A stretch of DNA of 55,009 bases, taken from the NCBI RefSeq assembly GCF_029813835.1, contig NZ_JARVKV010000044.1, positions 1 to 55,009 of the forward strand, read 5' to 3'. Made by a program: the position numbers and the translations under genes. The notes under the pieces were generated by a model. It was given only the letters and a program-made list of their open reading frames with translations, was not told the origin of the DNA and did no database searches. Origin of the DNA: Streptomyces sp. DH37. GTDB lineage: Bacteria; Actinomycetota; Actinomycetes; Streptomycetales; Streptomycetaceae. Shown piece by piece: positions 14,768 to 25,770 of this stretch. The number at the start of each line of letters is the position of its first letter. Position 1 is the stretch's first letter.

Positions 14768-15886
14768 TCAGCCGGCGCTCTGCTGCTCCTGCTGCTTGCG
14801 CCAGCGGATGCCCGCCTCCAGGAAGCCGTCGATGTCGCCGTCGAGGACGGCCTGGGGGTTGCCGACCTCGTGCTCGGTGCGCAGGTCCTTGACCATCTGG
14901 TACGGCTGGAGGACGTACGAACGCATCTGGTTGCCCCAGGAGTTGCCGCCGTCGCTCTTGAGGGCGTCCATCTTGGCCTGCTCCTCCGCCCGGCGGTGCG
15001 CCAGGAGCCGGGCCTGGAGGACGCGCATGGCGGCGGCGCGGTTCTGGATCTGGGACTTCTCGTTCTGGCAGGAGACGACGATGCCGGTCGGGAGGTGCGT
15101 CATCCGGACCGCGGAGTCGGTGGTGTTGACCGACTGGCCGCCGGGGCCGGAGGAGCGGAAGACGTCGATGCGGATCTCGTTCTCGGGGATCTCGATGTGG
15201 TCGGTCTGCTCCACCACCGGCATCACCTCGACGCCCGCGAAGGACGTCTGGCGGCGGCCCTGGTTGTCGAAGGGCGAGATGCGCACCATGCGGTGGGTGC
15301 CCTGCTCCACCGAGAGGGTGCCGTAGGCGTAGGGGGCCTTGACGGAGAAGGTGGCGGACTTGATGCCCGCCTCCTCGGCGTACGAGGTGTCCAGGACCTC
15401 GGTCGGGTAGCCCTTGCGCTCGGCCCAGCGCAGGTACATGCGCATCAGCTGCTCGGCGAAGTCGGCGGCGTCCACGCCGCCGGCCTCCGCGCGGACGCTG
15501 ACCATGGCCTCGCGGGGGTCGTACTCGCCGGAGAGGAGGGTGCGCACCTCCAGCTCGTCCACGGCCTTCTGAACGGACCGCAGCTCGTTCTCCGCCTCGG
15601 CGCGGGCGTCGGCGTCGTCCTCGGAGTCGGCGAGCTCGAACATGATCTCGAGGTCGTCGATCCGGCCGTGCAGCTCCTCCACCCTGCGGACCTGCGCCTG
15701 GAGCAGGGACAGCTTGCTGGTGACCCGCTGGGCGTTCTCGGTGTCGTTCCACAGGGCCGGGTCCGCCGCCTGCTCTTCGAGCACGGCGATCTCGGCCCTC
15801 AGCTTCTCGAGGTCCAGGACGGCCTCGATCGACTCCATGGTGGAGGTGAGGGACTTCAGTGCTTCGGATACGTCGACGACTGCCAC
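14768..15886 (-). CDS. prfB: Peptide chain release factor 2
   Basis: A 372-residue RF2 that reads UGA and UAA stop codons. The stop-recognition tripeptide SPF (about residues 204-206) and the peptidyl-tRNA hydrolysis motif GGQ (about 249-251, in SSGPGGQSVNTTDSAVR) are intact. GTG at 15886 with GGAGGGC just upstream gives the expected N-terminus. No in-frame UGA or programmed frameshift, as found in many bacterial prfB genes, is present; the frame is continuous. It follows pkaB after 114 bases. Confidence 0.95.
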   Translation of the reverse strand: MAVVDVSEALKSLTSTMESIEAVLDLEKLRAEIAVLEEQAADPALWNDTENAQRVTSKLSLLQAQVRRVEELHGRIDDLEIMFELADSEDDADARAEAENELRSVQKAVDELEVRTLLSGEYDPREAMVSVRAEAGGVDAADFAEQLMRMYLRWAERKGYPTEVLDTSYAEEAGIKSATFSVKAPYAYGTLSVEQGTHRMVRISPFDNQGRRQTSFAGVEVMPVVEQTDHIEIPENEIRIDVFRSSGPGGQSVNTTDSAVRMTHLPTGIVVSCQNEKSQIQNRAAAMRVLQARLLAHRRAEEQAKMDALKSDGGNSWGNQMRSYVLQPYQMVKDLRTEHEVGNPQAVLDGDIDGFLEAGIRWRKQQEQQSAG

Positions 15887-16000
15887 GCCCTCCAGACTAA
15901 CGGTTGCGGGAACCTTTGCCGCCGCCCCGTCGGCCGCGGACCGACCGGCCGGTAACCGGGCCGGCACTCCGCGTCGGGAGCCGGGTCCCCCGGGTGCCCC

Positions 16001-17278
16001 TCAGGGCTCCTCCGGCCGGTCCTCCTCGCTCTGCGACGGGGCCGTAGGACCGCCCTCGCCCTCGCCGCCGCCGTCGGCCAGGGCCAGCCAGCCGCCGACG
16101 CCGAGCGCGGCGGCGACGGCGGTGGCCGTGACGCCCAGCCTGACGCGGCGGCGGCGCTCGGCCGCCCGGTGGCGGGCGGAACCGGCGCGGGGACTGCCCG
16201 GGGTGCGGGGCGCGCGGGCGGTGCCGTGGGCGCCGCCCGCCAGTTCGTCCGCGCCGGGGACGCGCATGCTGGTGTGGGTGTCCCGGGTGGAGTCGGGAGC
16301 GGGCCCGCCGTGGACGAGCGGGACGGCGCCGCGGGCGGGCGTGTCGTACGGCTCGCCGTCGTACGCGGGACGGTCGCCGTACGGTCCGTACGCCCCCTGC
16401 TCCCCGTAGGCGTCGGACTCCGGTTCGGGCTCGTCGATGTCGAGCGGCGGGTGGCCGGCCAGCGACGGGAGCAGTTCCCGCAGCCGCGCGGCCGCCTCGG
16501 AGGCGCGCAGCCGGGAGGCGGGGGCCTTGGCCAGGCACTGGTTGATCAGCTGCCACAGCTCGTCCGGGATGCCGGGCAGCGGGGCGACGCGCTCGGTGAC
16601 GTGGCGGCGCAGCACGGCGCCGGGGTGGCCGCCGCCGAAGGGCGTGAAGCCGGCGAGCAGCTCGTACAGCACCGTGGCCAGGGCGTAGACGTCGACGGAG
16701 GCGCGCGGCGGCAGGCCCTCGACGATCTCGGGGGCGACGTAGTCGGGGGTGCCGACGACCTTGCTGCCGCCGCCCCGGCTGGGCGCGTCGATCAGCTTGG
16801 CGATGCCGAAGTCGGTGAGCAGCGCGGGCGGCGCGCCGCCGGGGCCGGCCGGGGCGTGGACGTCGAGGAGGACGTTCTCGGGCTTGACGTCCCGGTGCAC
16901 GATCCCGGCCGCGTGGGCGGCGGCCAGCGCGTCGGCGACGTCGGCGGCGATGGCGACGGCGACCTGCGGGGCGAGGCGGCGCTCGCGCTCCAGCCGGGTG
17001 CGCAGGTCGGTGCCGCGCACCAGGTCCATGACGAGGGCGAGGTCGTTTCCGTCGACCACCAGGTCGCGCACGCCGACGACGCGCGGGTGGTCGAGGGCGA
17101 GCAGCGCGGTGCGCTCCTGGACGAAGCGGCCCACCAGCTCCTGGTCCGAGGCGAGGTCCTCGCGCAGCAGCTTGACGGCGACGGGGCCCTGCGGCCCCTC
17201 GCCCAGCCACACCGTGCCGGCGCTTCCGCGGCCCAGGATCTGGTGGGCGGTGTACCGACTGCCGATCTTCCGTGACAT
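16001..17278 (-). CDS. pkaB: Ser/Thr protein kinase PkaB
   Basis: A 425-residue eukaryotic-type membrane kinase. The kinase domain covers about residues 8-265: glycine loop LGRGSAGTVW, Lys in VAVKLL, catalytic HRDVKPEN, TDFG, and APE in YVAPEIVEG. A Pro/Asp/Tyr-rich linker follows (about 275-385), then one membrane segment (about 388-408) and a short acidic outer tail. Start ATG at 17278 matches the family. It is downstream of pkaA on the same strand with a 146-base gap, the arrangement described for pkaA/pkaB in S. coelicolor. Confidence 0.9.
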   Translation of the reverse strand: MSRKIGSRYTAHQILGRGSAGTVWLGEGPQGPVAVKLLREDLASDQELVGRFVQERTALLALDHPRVVGVRDLVVDGNDLALVMDLVRGTDLRTRLERERRLAPQVAVAIAADVADALAAAHAAGIVHRDVKPENVLLDVHAPAGPGGAPPALLTDFGIAKLIDAPSRGGGSKVVGTPDYVAPEIVEGLPPRASVDVYALATVLYELLAGFTPFGGGHPGAVLRRHVTERVAPLPGIPDELWQLINQCLAKAPASRLRASEAAARLRELLPSLAGHPPLDIDEPEPESDAYGEQGAYGPYGDRPAYDGEPYDTPARGAVPLVHGGPAPDSTRDTHTSMRVPGADELAGGAHGTARAPRTPGSPRAGSARHRAAERRRRVRLGVTATAVAAALGVGGWLALADGGGEGEGGPTAPSQSEEDRPEEP

Positions 17279-17424
17279 GGCGACAAAACTACGCGTCCGG
17301 GAGGGTGGCGCGCCCCCCGGATGGCGGCAAGCCGCGCCTCCGTGACGGAAATCCGTCCCGAAAGTCGACAAAGCCACTGAGTCGCCGCCCTCGCCGGGCG
17401 CCGCGACCGTCCCCCGTCATCCCG

Positions 17425-19164
<1,740 letters not shown>

Positions 19165-19604
19165 GTCATGCGCTCCCTGGTTCGTTCCGGACTGCCGGAG
19201 CGGCCACTGTACGGCGCTCCGTCGGCCCACTGTAATGCCGTGCGCGGCAGGACACAGGGGTGCGGACGCGCCTCGCCGGGCCGTTCCGCCCGCCTTCCGC
19301 TCCCCCGCGCTCCTCCCCGCGCCCGGCCGTCCCCGGCCGTCTCGGGCCGTCTTCCGTATCGGACGCGCCGCGCGGGCGGACGGTTGCCGGGGCGCGGTTC
19401 CGGCCCGGTCCGGGGGCGCCCGCCGGACCGGTTCCGCGGGCCGAACGGCTGTCCGCACCGGAGCGAAACGCACGGAGGACTGGCAATTACCGGCCACATT
19501 TGCGTGCACAGCCGACCAATCAAGATCATTCAATGGAGGATCGTGGGCGCGGCGACAGTGGTCGGTGCGAGGATGCATCCAGCATCACGGGACTGAAGGG
19601 GCCG
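19165..19604. other. Divergent intergenic region between pkaA and the FHA-FtsK gene
   Basis: 440 bases, no convincing gene. On the minus side it holds a pkaA promoter candidate at 19206-19211. On the plus side an unusually AT-rich stretch (about 19480-19545) precedes the FHA-FtsK gene; TTGCGT near 19500 could be a -35, but the -10 is unclear. Confidence 0.5.
19206..19211 (-). promoter_or_regulatory. Candidate pkaA -10 within a direct repeat
   Basis: TACAGT on the minus strand, about 42 bases before the start. The octamer TACAGTGG is repeated 23 bases upstream, where TTACAG is in position for a -35. The repeat could be an activator or repressor site. Confidence 0.45.
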
Positions 19605-22600
19605 ATGTCGATGCAGATCCGGCTGACTGTCCTCGGACCGCGCGGCGGTCACGCGGAACAGACCGCTAGCGGGTGCGACGTGCTGGTGACCGCCCCTCCC
19701 GGCACCGCCCTCTCCGCCGTGACGGGCGCGCTCGCCTCGGCGGCCGCCTCCGCCGGCGCCGCGCCCGCCGCCGGCTCCGGGGACGCGGTGGCGGTGTTCG
19801 CCGGAGCGCAGCGGCTGGACGCCGGGCGCCAGCTTCTCGGGGTGCCGCCGCTGGTGGACGGCGCGGTGGTGTCCCTGTACGGACCGACGGCCCCCTGGAG
19901 CCACGGCCTGGCCCCCGCCGGGACGCGGGCCCGGCTGCACGTCGTCGCCGGGCCGGACGCGGGCGGGGTCCATCTGCTGCGGGGCGGGCAGGTGCGCGTG
20001 GGCCGCTCCGCCGAGGCGGACGTACCACTGGACGACCCGGACGTCTCCCGGCTGCACTGCATGGTCACCGTGGCCGAGTCGGGCGTGGTGACGGTCACCG
20101 ACCTGGCCTCCACCAACGGCACGGCGGTCGACGGCACGGCCGTCCACGACCGCCCGGTGCCCCTGCCGCCGGGCGCGACGCTGCGGCTGGGCGAGTCCGC
20201 CGTACGGCTGCGGGCCGGGGCGGAGGGGCTGCCGGGCGGGCTGCCCGCGCTCCCGGACGGCGAGGGGCACCTGCGGATCGCCGCGAACGGCGCCGGCGCG
20301 GGCGGGCGGCTCCCGGGCGGCCCCGCCGCCCCGGCGGCACCCGCCGCACCCGCCGCCGAGACGGTCAGCGGGCTGGGCGACGCGGCGCTCCCGCCCCGCC
20401 GGCCGGAAGAGGACGGGCGGGCCGCCGGGCAGGGACGCGGACCCGGCGCGGCGGCCACCCCGTACGTCCCCGGCGGCCCCGGCACGGCCGAGGAGATCGA
20501 GCACGACCGCGCCGACCACCCCTTCCCCTCCGGCGGCGGCACCCACGGCGCCGGGCTCGTGCCCCCGCGCGGCGGTCCGTCCGCCGAGCGGCCCCGGCGC
20601 GGCGGGGGCCTGGGGGCCTGGGCGCGGCGGCTCGCCGGAGGGCGGCCGGAGGAGGACCGGGCGGACGCGGCCGGGGCGGAGCGGGAACGGCCCGGCCCGG
20701 CCACCGGGCCCGCGGCGGACGGGGAGCGCTGGCCCGACCCGTCGGAGATCCTGCTCACCGCGCTGGGTCCCGGCCCCCGGCTGTGGGAGCGCGGCACGGA
20801 CCACCCCGACGCGCTGGCCGTCCGGCTCGGCACGGCGCGCGGCGCCGCCGGGTCCGTCGTGCCGGTGACGGTCGACCTGCGGCGGACCGGTTCGCTGGGG
20901 CTGGCCGGGCCCCGCGCCCGGCTGCTGCCCCTGGTGCGCTCGGTGCTCGCCCAGCTCGCCGCGCTGCACGGGCCGGGCGCCCTGGAGATCGTGCTGATCG
21001 CCCCGGGCCGAGCCCCCCGCGGCGGGGGGCCGAGCGGGACCGGGAGCGGCGACTGGTCCTGGCTGGGCTGGCTGCCGCACCTGCGTCCGGCGCACGGCCA
21101 GGACTGCCGCCTGCTGCTGGCGTACGACCGCGAGCAGGCCGCCGCCCGCACCGAGGAGCTGCTGCGGCGGCTGGACGGGCCGGCGCCGGGGGCCCGGCCG
21201 GGCGCGCCCCGCGGCCCGCTGACGGTCGCCGTGGTCGACGGCGATCCCGGCCCGGCCGAACCGCGCGACGCCCTGGCCCGGCTGGCGGCGCACGGGCCGG
21301 CCGCCGGCGTCCACCTGGTCTGCCTGGCCGAGGCGCCGGCCGCCACCCCCACCTCCCCGCTGGCCGTCACCCTGGAGGCCGCGGCCGCCGCCTCGCCCGC
21401 CTTCCGCTCCTGCGGCGCCGTCGGCCTGCTCAGCGGCGCCGTCGCCACGGCGGTACGGGTGGTGGCGCGCGGCACGGATCCGGCCGACGCCCCGGTCGCG
21501 ACCGTGGACGGGGTGTCGGCCGCCTGGGCCGAGCGCTTCGCCCGGGCGCTGGCGCCGCTGCGCGAGGCGGACGCGGTGGAGGGCCCGTCCGCGGCCCGTC
21601 CCGTACCGCTGCCGCGGAACTCCCGGCTGCTGGAGGAGCTGGGCCTGGCCCGGGCCACGCCCGCCGCGCTGCTGGCCCGCTGGGCCGACGGGCCCGCGGA
21701 CCCCGCCGCGGCCGGCGCGCCCGGGGGTCCGGGCGGCCCCGGGAGCCCGTTCGCACCCGCCGGCCCGCGTGCCGAGGTGGTCCTCGGCGCGGGTCCGCAC
21801 GGCCCGGTGACCGCCGATCTCGCGGCCGACCGCGGCCCTCTCCTGGTCGGCGGCGCGGCGGGTTCCGGCAAGACCGAGCTGCTGCGTTCGGCCGCCGCCT
21901 CGCTGGCCGCCGGGGAGCGCCCGGACAGGCTGGCCCTCGTCCTCGTGGACGGCGACGGCGACGGGCTGCGGGTCTGCGGCGACCTGCCGCACGCCTCGAC
22001 GTACCTCTCCGCCGGGGACCCGGTGCGGATGCGGGAGTTCGCCCAGGCCCTGGGCGGCGAGCTGAAGCGCCGCGCGGAGCTGCTCGGCGACCTCCCGTAC
22101 GAGGCGTACGCGGCGGAGGTCTCGCGCACGCGGCAGCGCGCCGCCGGCGGCGGCCCGGTCGGCGGCGGCGCCGCCCGGGTGGTCGCGCAGCGCCGGGCCG
22201 GGGGCGCCCCCGGCCCGGGCACCGGCCCCGCGGCGGGCGCCGACCTCGGCGCCCTCAAGCTCCGGGCGCGCGGCGAGGCCCCGGATCCCGCCGGGACCCC
22301 GGGGACGCCGGTCCCGCTCCCCCGGCTGGTGGTCCTCGTCGACGACTTCGACACGCTGGTCGCCCCCGCCCTGGGCAACCCCGGCCGCCCGGCGGCCGGT
22401 TCGGTGGTCCGGGCGCTGGAGGCCGTGGCACGGGACGGGGCGCGGCTCGGGGTGCACCTGGTGGCCGCGACCGGGCGGCCGGAGCACACCGAGCGGACCG
22501 CCGCCGGGCAGGGCGCGGCCCTGCGGGTCGCCCTGGGGTCCGGCGACCCGGCCGAGGGGCCGCCGCCGGGGCGCGGGACGCTGCACCGGCCGGACGGCTC

Positions 22601-22823
22601 GGCGACCGCCTTCCAGGCGGGCAGGGTGTCGGGCCGCATACCCCGGACGGCGACCCTGCGCCCGACGGTCGTCCCCCTGGACTGGGCGCGCGCCGGCGAT
22701 CCGCCCACCCGCCGTCCCGTGCGCGAGCTGGGCAACGGGCCGACCGATCTGGCGCTGCTCGCCAGCGCGATCGAGCGCGCGGCCCGCGAGGCGGGCGCCC
22801 CCGCGCCCCCCTCGCTGATGTGA
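19605..22823 (+). CDS. Beta-grasp/FHA/FtsK-like ATPase
   Basis: A 1072-residue cytoplasmic protein. Residues 1-95 look like a ubiquitin-like (YukD/EccD-type) beta-grasp domain: a strand pattern ending LLGVPPLVDGAVVSL. Residues about 109-203 are an FHA phosphothreonine-binding domain with GRS, SRLH and TNGT all intact. A Pro/Gly/Ala-rich linker of about 170 residues follows. The rest is FtsK/SpoIIIE/EccC-like: an inactive-looking module starting WPDPSEILLTALG, then an ATPase with Walker A GAAGSGKT (about residue 749) and Walker B LVVLVDDFD (about 906). No membrane segment is evident, unlike EccC. No ESX substrate or other type VII gene is nearby. Divergence from pkaA suggests it reads kinase phosphorylation. 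The start at ATG 19605 has GAAGGGG; a second ATG two codons on is possible. Confidence 0.85.
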   Translation: MSMQIRLTVLGPRGGHAEQTASGCDVLVTAPPGTALSAVTGALASAAASAGAAPAAGSGDAVAVFAGAQRLDAGRQLLGVPPLVDGAVVSLYGPTAPWSHGLAPAGTRARLHVVAGPDAGGVHLLRGGQVRVGRSAEADVPLDDPDVSRLHCMVTVAESGVVTVTDLASTNGTAVDGTAVHDRPVPLPPGATLRLGESAVRLRAGAEGLPGGLPALPDGEGHLRIAANGAGAGGRLPGGPAAPAAPAAPAAETVSGLGDAALPPRRPEEDGRAAGQGRGPGAAATPYVPGGPGTAEEIEHDRADHPFPSGGGTHGAGLVPPRGGPSAERPRRGGGLGAWARRLAGGRPEEDRADAAGAERERPGPATGPAADGERWPDPSEILLTALGPGPRLWERGTDHPDALAVRLGTARGAAGSVVPVTVDLRRTGSLGLAGPRARLLPLVRSVLAQLAALHGPGALEIVLIAPGRAPRGGGPSGTGSGDWSWLGWLPHLRPAHGQDCRLLLAYDREQAAARTEELLRRLDGPAPGARPGAPRGPLTVAVVDGDPGPAEPRDALARLAAHGPAAGVHLVCLAEAPAATPTSPLAVTLEAAAAASPAFRSCGAVGLLSGAVATAVRVVARGTDPADAPVATVDGVSAAWAERFARALAPLREADAVEGPSAARPVPLPRNSRLLEELGLARATPAALLARWADGPADPAAAGAPGGPGGPGSPFAPAGPRAEVVLGAGPHGPVTADLAADRGPLLVGGAAGSGKTELLRSAAASLAAGERPDRLALVLVDGDGDGLRVCGDLPHASTYLSAGDPVRMREFAQALGGELKRRAELLGDLPYEAYAAEVSRTRQRAAGGGPVGGGAARVVAQRRAGGAPGPGTGPAAGADLGALKLRARGEAPDPAGTPGTPVPLPRLVVLVDDFDTLVAPALGNPGRPAAGSVVRALEAVARDGARLGVHLVAATGRPEHTERTAAGQGAALRVALGSGDPAEGPPPGRGTLHRPDGSATAFQAGRVSGRIPRTATLRPTVVPLDWARAGDPPTRRPVRELGNGPTDLALLASAIERAAREAGAPAPPSLM

Positions 22824-22862
22824 CCCCCGGCGGGCGCCGCCCCGGGGAAGCCCGGGCCGTAC

Positions 22863-22883
22863 GGTCACGAGCCGGTCACGAAC
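22863..22883. repeat. Direct repeat upstream of the sugar ABC operon
   Basis: The nonamer cggtcacga occurs twice, 11 bases apart start to start, about 40 bases upstream of the ABC operon promoter. It is possibly an activator site; the factor is unknown. Confidence 0.4.
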
Positions 22884-22906
22884 GGCGGGTCGACATGTGA
22901 AGTGCT

Positions 22907-22936
22907 CTTGCCGGGCAAGGTGTTCAGGCGTAGGAC
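22907..22936 (+). promoter_or_regulatory. ABC operon promoter overlapped by a palindromic operator
   Basis: TTGCCG (22908-22913), exactly 17 bases, then TAGGAC (22931-22936) make a good vegetative promoter. The perfect 13-bp palindrome CTTGCC-g-GGCAAG (22907-22919) covers the -35. Sugar operons of Streptomyces are typically repressed by LacI-family proteins at such sites, with CTTGC-type half-sites in the maltose system, so this is a likely operator. Confidence 0.65.
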
Positions 22937-23003
22937 TGATCACACGGGACGTACGGCGCGGCCGTCCGACGACCGGCCGTGCCCACAGTGGGGACGGTGA
23001 GCA

Positions 23004-24380
23004 ATGCGCACTTCTGTCCGTACAACTCGATCGCGGGCCCTGAGAGCGGGCACCGCGCTGGCCGCGGCGCTGGCACTCTCGCTGACGGCCGCCTGCGGCG
23101 GAGGTGACGGCGGGGGCGAGGAGTCCGGGGGCGACCCGCAGGGCCAGCGGAAGCCCACCGTCGAACTGCCCGAGCTGGACGGGCAGAAGCTCCAGGTGGC
23201 GGCCGTGTGGACCGGCCCGGAGCAGGAGAACTTCCGCAAGGTGCTCGACGAGTTCGAGAAGCGCACGGGCGCCGAGGTCGGCTTCGTGCCCACCGGCGAC
23301 AACGTGGCGACCTTCGTCGGCTCCAAGATCGAGGGCGGCGCGCCGCCGGACGTGGCGATGCTGCCGCAGGTCGGCGTGCTCCACCAGTTCGCCGAGAAGG
23401 GCTGGGTCAAGCCCCTCAGGGAGGAGACCCGGAAGCAGCTGGAGAAGAACTTCTCCCAGGGCTGGCGGGACCTGGGCGCCCACGACGGCGAGCAGTACGG
23501 CGTCTACTTCAAGGCCGCCAACAAGTCCCTGGTCTGGTACAACACCACCGCCTTCGAGAACGCGGGCGTGAGCGAGCCGAAGACCTGGGACGAGTTCCTC
23601 GACACCGCCCGGACCGTCTCCGACTCCGGCGTCCCCCCGGTCTCGGTCGGCGGCGCGGACGGCTGGACGCTCACCGACTGGTTCGAGAACGTCTACCTCT
23701 CCCAGGCCGGGCCCGAGAAGTACGACCAGCTCGCCCGGCACGAGATCAAGTGGACCGACCCCTCCGTCGGGGAGGCCCTGACCACCCTCGGCGAGCTGTT
23801 CGGCGAGAAGCAGCTCCTGGCGGGCGGCAACCAGGGCGCGCTGCGCACGGAGTTCCCCAAGTCCGTCACCCAGGTCTTCGCCGACGTCGAGCAGCCGCAG
23901 GCCGCCATGGTCTACGAGGGCGACTTCGTCGCCGTCAACATCGGCGACACCGAGGCGAAGATCGGCCAGGACGCCAAGGTCTTCCCGTTCCCGGCGGTCG
24001 GCGAGGACTCCCCGGTGGTCAGCGCGGGTGACGCGGCGGTGGCGCTGAAGGACAGCGAGGGCGCCCACGCCCTGCTCACCTTCCTGGCCTCCACCGACGC
24101 CGCGGCCATCTGGGCGGAGCAGGGCGGCTTCATCTCGCCGAACAAGGAGCTGGACACGTCCGTCTACCCCGACGACGTGCAGCGCGACATCGCCGAGGCG
24201 CTGATCGCCGCGGGCGACGACTTCCGCTTCGACATGTCCGACCAGGCCCCGGCCGCCTTCGGCGGCACCAAGGGCGAGGGCGAGTGGAAGGCGCTCCAGG
24301 ACTTCCTGGCGGATCCGGAGGACGTGGCCGGCGCCCAGCGCGAGCTGGAGGCCGCCGCGGCCAAGGCGTACGGCGACTGA
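23004..24380 (+). CDS. ABC importer extracellular solute-binding lipoprotein (sugar type)
   Basis: A 458-residue family 1 substrate-binding protein. The signal peptide ends in the lipobox LTAAC with the lipidated Cys at about residue 31, followed by a Gly/Asp-rich tether. The body has the classic sugar-binding pattern: DEFEKRTGAEVGFVPTGDN, ANKSLVWYNTTAFENAG, PKTWDEFLDTA, AAMVYEGDF. The family points to an oligosaccharide such as an alpha-glucoside, but the substrate cannot be read from sequence. It is first in a three-gene operon with two permeases. Confidence 0.9.
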   Translation: MRTSVRTTRSRALRAGTALAAALALSLTAACGGGDGGGEESGGDPQGQRKPTVELPELDGQKLQVAAVWTGPEQENFRKVLDEFEKRTGAEVGFVPTGDNVATFVGSKIEGGAPPDVAMLPQVGVLHQFAEKGWVKPLREETRKQLEKNFSQGWRDLGAHDGEQYGVYFKAANKSLVWYNTTAFENAGVSEPKTWDEFLDTARTVSDSGVPPVSVGGADGWTLTDWFENVYLSQAGPEKYDQLARHEIKWTDPSVGEALTTLGELFGEKQLLAGGNQGALRTEFPKSVTQVFADVEQPQAAMVYEGDFVAVNIGDTEAKIGQDAKVFPFPAVGEDSPVVSAGDAAVALKDSEGAHALLTFLASTDAAAIWAEQGGFISPNKELDTSVYPDDVQRDIAEALIAAGDDFRFDMSDQAPAAFGGTKGEGEWKALQDFLADPEDVAGAQRELEAAAAKAYGD

Positions 24381-24405
24381 CGGACCGGGACGGAGACGGA
24401 CTGTC

Positions 24406-25770
24406 ATGTCGACCGCCACAGCGGGCGGCCCGGCGGCACCAGGCCCGCCGGGCCCGCCCGTCCCCGGGACCGAGCGCCGCTCCTCTGTCGTCCGCACCCG
24501 GCCCTGGCTGGCAGCCTGCTTCCTGCTGCCCGCCCTGGTGCTGCTGGGCGCGCTGGTCGTCTATCCCATCGTCTACTCGGTCTACCGCAGCTTCTTCGAC
24601 GCGTCCGGCACCGGCTTCGTCGGTCTGGACAACTACGTCGAACTCTTCACCGACGACGGCATCCTGACCGCGATCAGGAACAACGCGATCTGGGTGGCCG
24701 TCGCCCCGACCGTGGCCACCGCCCTGGGCCTGATCTTCGCGGTGCTCACCGAACGGGTGCGCTGGGGCACGGCGTTCAAGCTGGTCGTCTTCATGCCCAT
24801 GGCCATCTCGATGCTCGCCGCCGGCATCATCTTCCGCCTGGTGTACGAGCAGGACCCCGACCGCGGCGTGGCCAACGCCGTCTGGGTCGGGATCCACGAC
24901 ACCTTCAACGAGGCCTCCGCCTGGCCCGGCGCCCGTCCGCGGCCGGACGGGGACCTGGAGAAGTCCGGCGACGGCGCGTACACCACCGCATCGGCGGTGG
25001 ACGCCACCGGCCCGGCGAACCTGCCGCTGGTCGGCGTCCCCCCGCAGGACCTGGCCGACGCCGCCGACGCGAGGCCCGCGGAGCCCGCGGGCGACGGCCA
25101 GGTCACCGGCACGGTCTGGGTGGACTTCAGCAAGGGCGGCGGGGGCGAGCCGAACGTCGTCGACCCCGGCGAGAAGGCCCTGGCCGGGGTGGAGGTCGAG
25201 GCGGTGAAGGACGGCAGGGTCGTCGCCACCGCCACCACCGGGGAGGACGGCACGTACGCCCTGCCCGCCGAGGCGGACGGCGCCCTGCTGCGGCTGCCCG
25301 CCTCCAACTTCACCGAGGCCTACAACGGCGTCAACTGGCTCGGTCCGTCCCTGATCACCCCGGCGATCATCGCCTCCTACATCTGGATGTGGGCGGGCTT
25401 CGCGATGGTGCTGATCGCGGCGGGCCTGGCGGGCGTACCGCGCGAGCTGCTGGAGGCCGCGCGGGTGGACGGCGCGAACGAGTGGCAGGTCTTCCGCAGG
25501 GTCACGGTGCCGGTGCTGGCGCCCGTGCTCGCGGTCGTCCTCGTCACCCTGATGATCAACGTCCTGAAGATCTTCGACCTCGTCTACATCATCGCCCCGG
25601 GCGCCACCCAGTCCGACGCGAACGTGCTGGCGCTCCAGCTGTACCTGTCGTCCTTCGGCACGGGCGCCGACCAGGGCGTGGGCAGCGCCATCGCGGTGCT
25701 GTTGCTGCTGCTGGTGGTGCCGGTGATGGTCTTCAACATCCGGCGACTGAGGAGGGAGAACCGACGGTGA
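24406..25770 (+). CDS. Sugar ABC permease (MalF/UgpA type) with inserted beta-rich domain
   Basis: A 454-residue inner-membrane protein; the family is normally about 300 residues. Membrane segments precede and follow an insertion at about residues 165-305. The cytoplasmic EAA loop ELLEAARVDGANEWQVFRRVTVP is intact. The insertion contains a prealbumin/CarboxypepD-reg-like repeat (GTVWVDF, LAGVEVEAVKDGRVVATATTGEDGTY, then ALP). It sits in the extracytoplasmic loop before the helix that leads to the EAA loop, the same place where E. coli MalF carries its Ig-like P2 domain, which contacts the binding protein. It starts 25 bases after the lipoprotein gene and overlaps the next permease (GTGA). Confidence 0.9.
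   Translation: MSTATAGGPAAPGPPGPPVPGTERRSSVVRTRPWLAACFLLPALVLLGALVVYPIVYSVYRSFFDASGTGFVGLDNYVELFTDDGILTAIRNNAIWVAVAPTVATALGLIFAVLTERVRWGTAFKLVVFMPMAISMLAAGIIFRLVYEQDPDRGVANAVWVGIHDTFNEASAWPGARPRPDGDLEKSGDGAYTTASAVDATGPANLPLVGVPPQDLADAADARPAEPAGDGQVTGTVWVDFSKGGGGEPNVVDPGEKALAGVEVEAVKDGRVVATATTGEDGTYALPAEADGALLRLPASNFTEAYNGVNWLGPSLITPAIIASYIWMWAGFAMVLIAAGLAGVPRELLEAARVDGANEWQVFRRVTVPVLAPVLAVVLVTLMINVLKIFDLVYIIAPGATQSDANVLALQLYLSSFGTGADQGVGSAIAVLLLLLVVPVMVFNIRRLRRENRR

Noticed and set aside
14768..15886. Programmed frameshift in prfB
   Set aside because: The frame is open from start to stop with no internal UGA, so no recoding is needed.
19605..22823. A type VII (ESX) secretion locus
   Set aside because: The FtsK-like ATPase is EccC-like, but there are no WXG100, EccB, EccD or mycosin genes in the neighbourhood, and only one full ATPase module.
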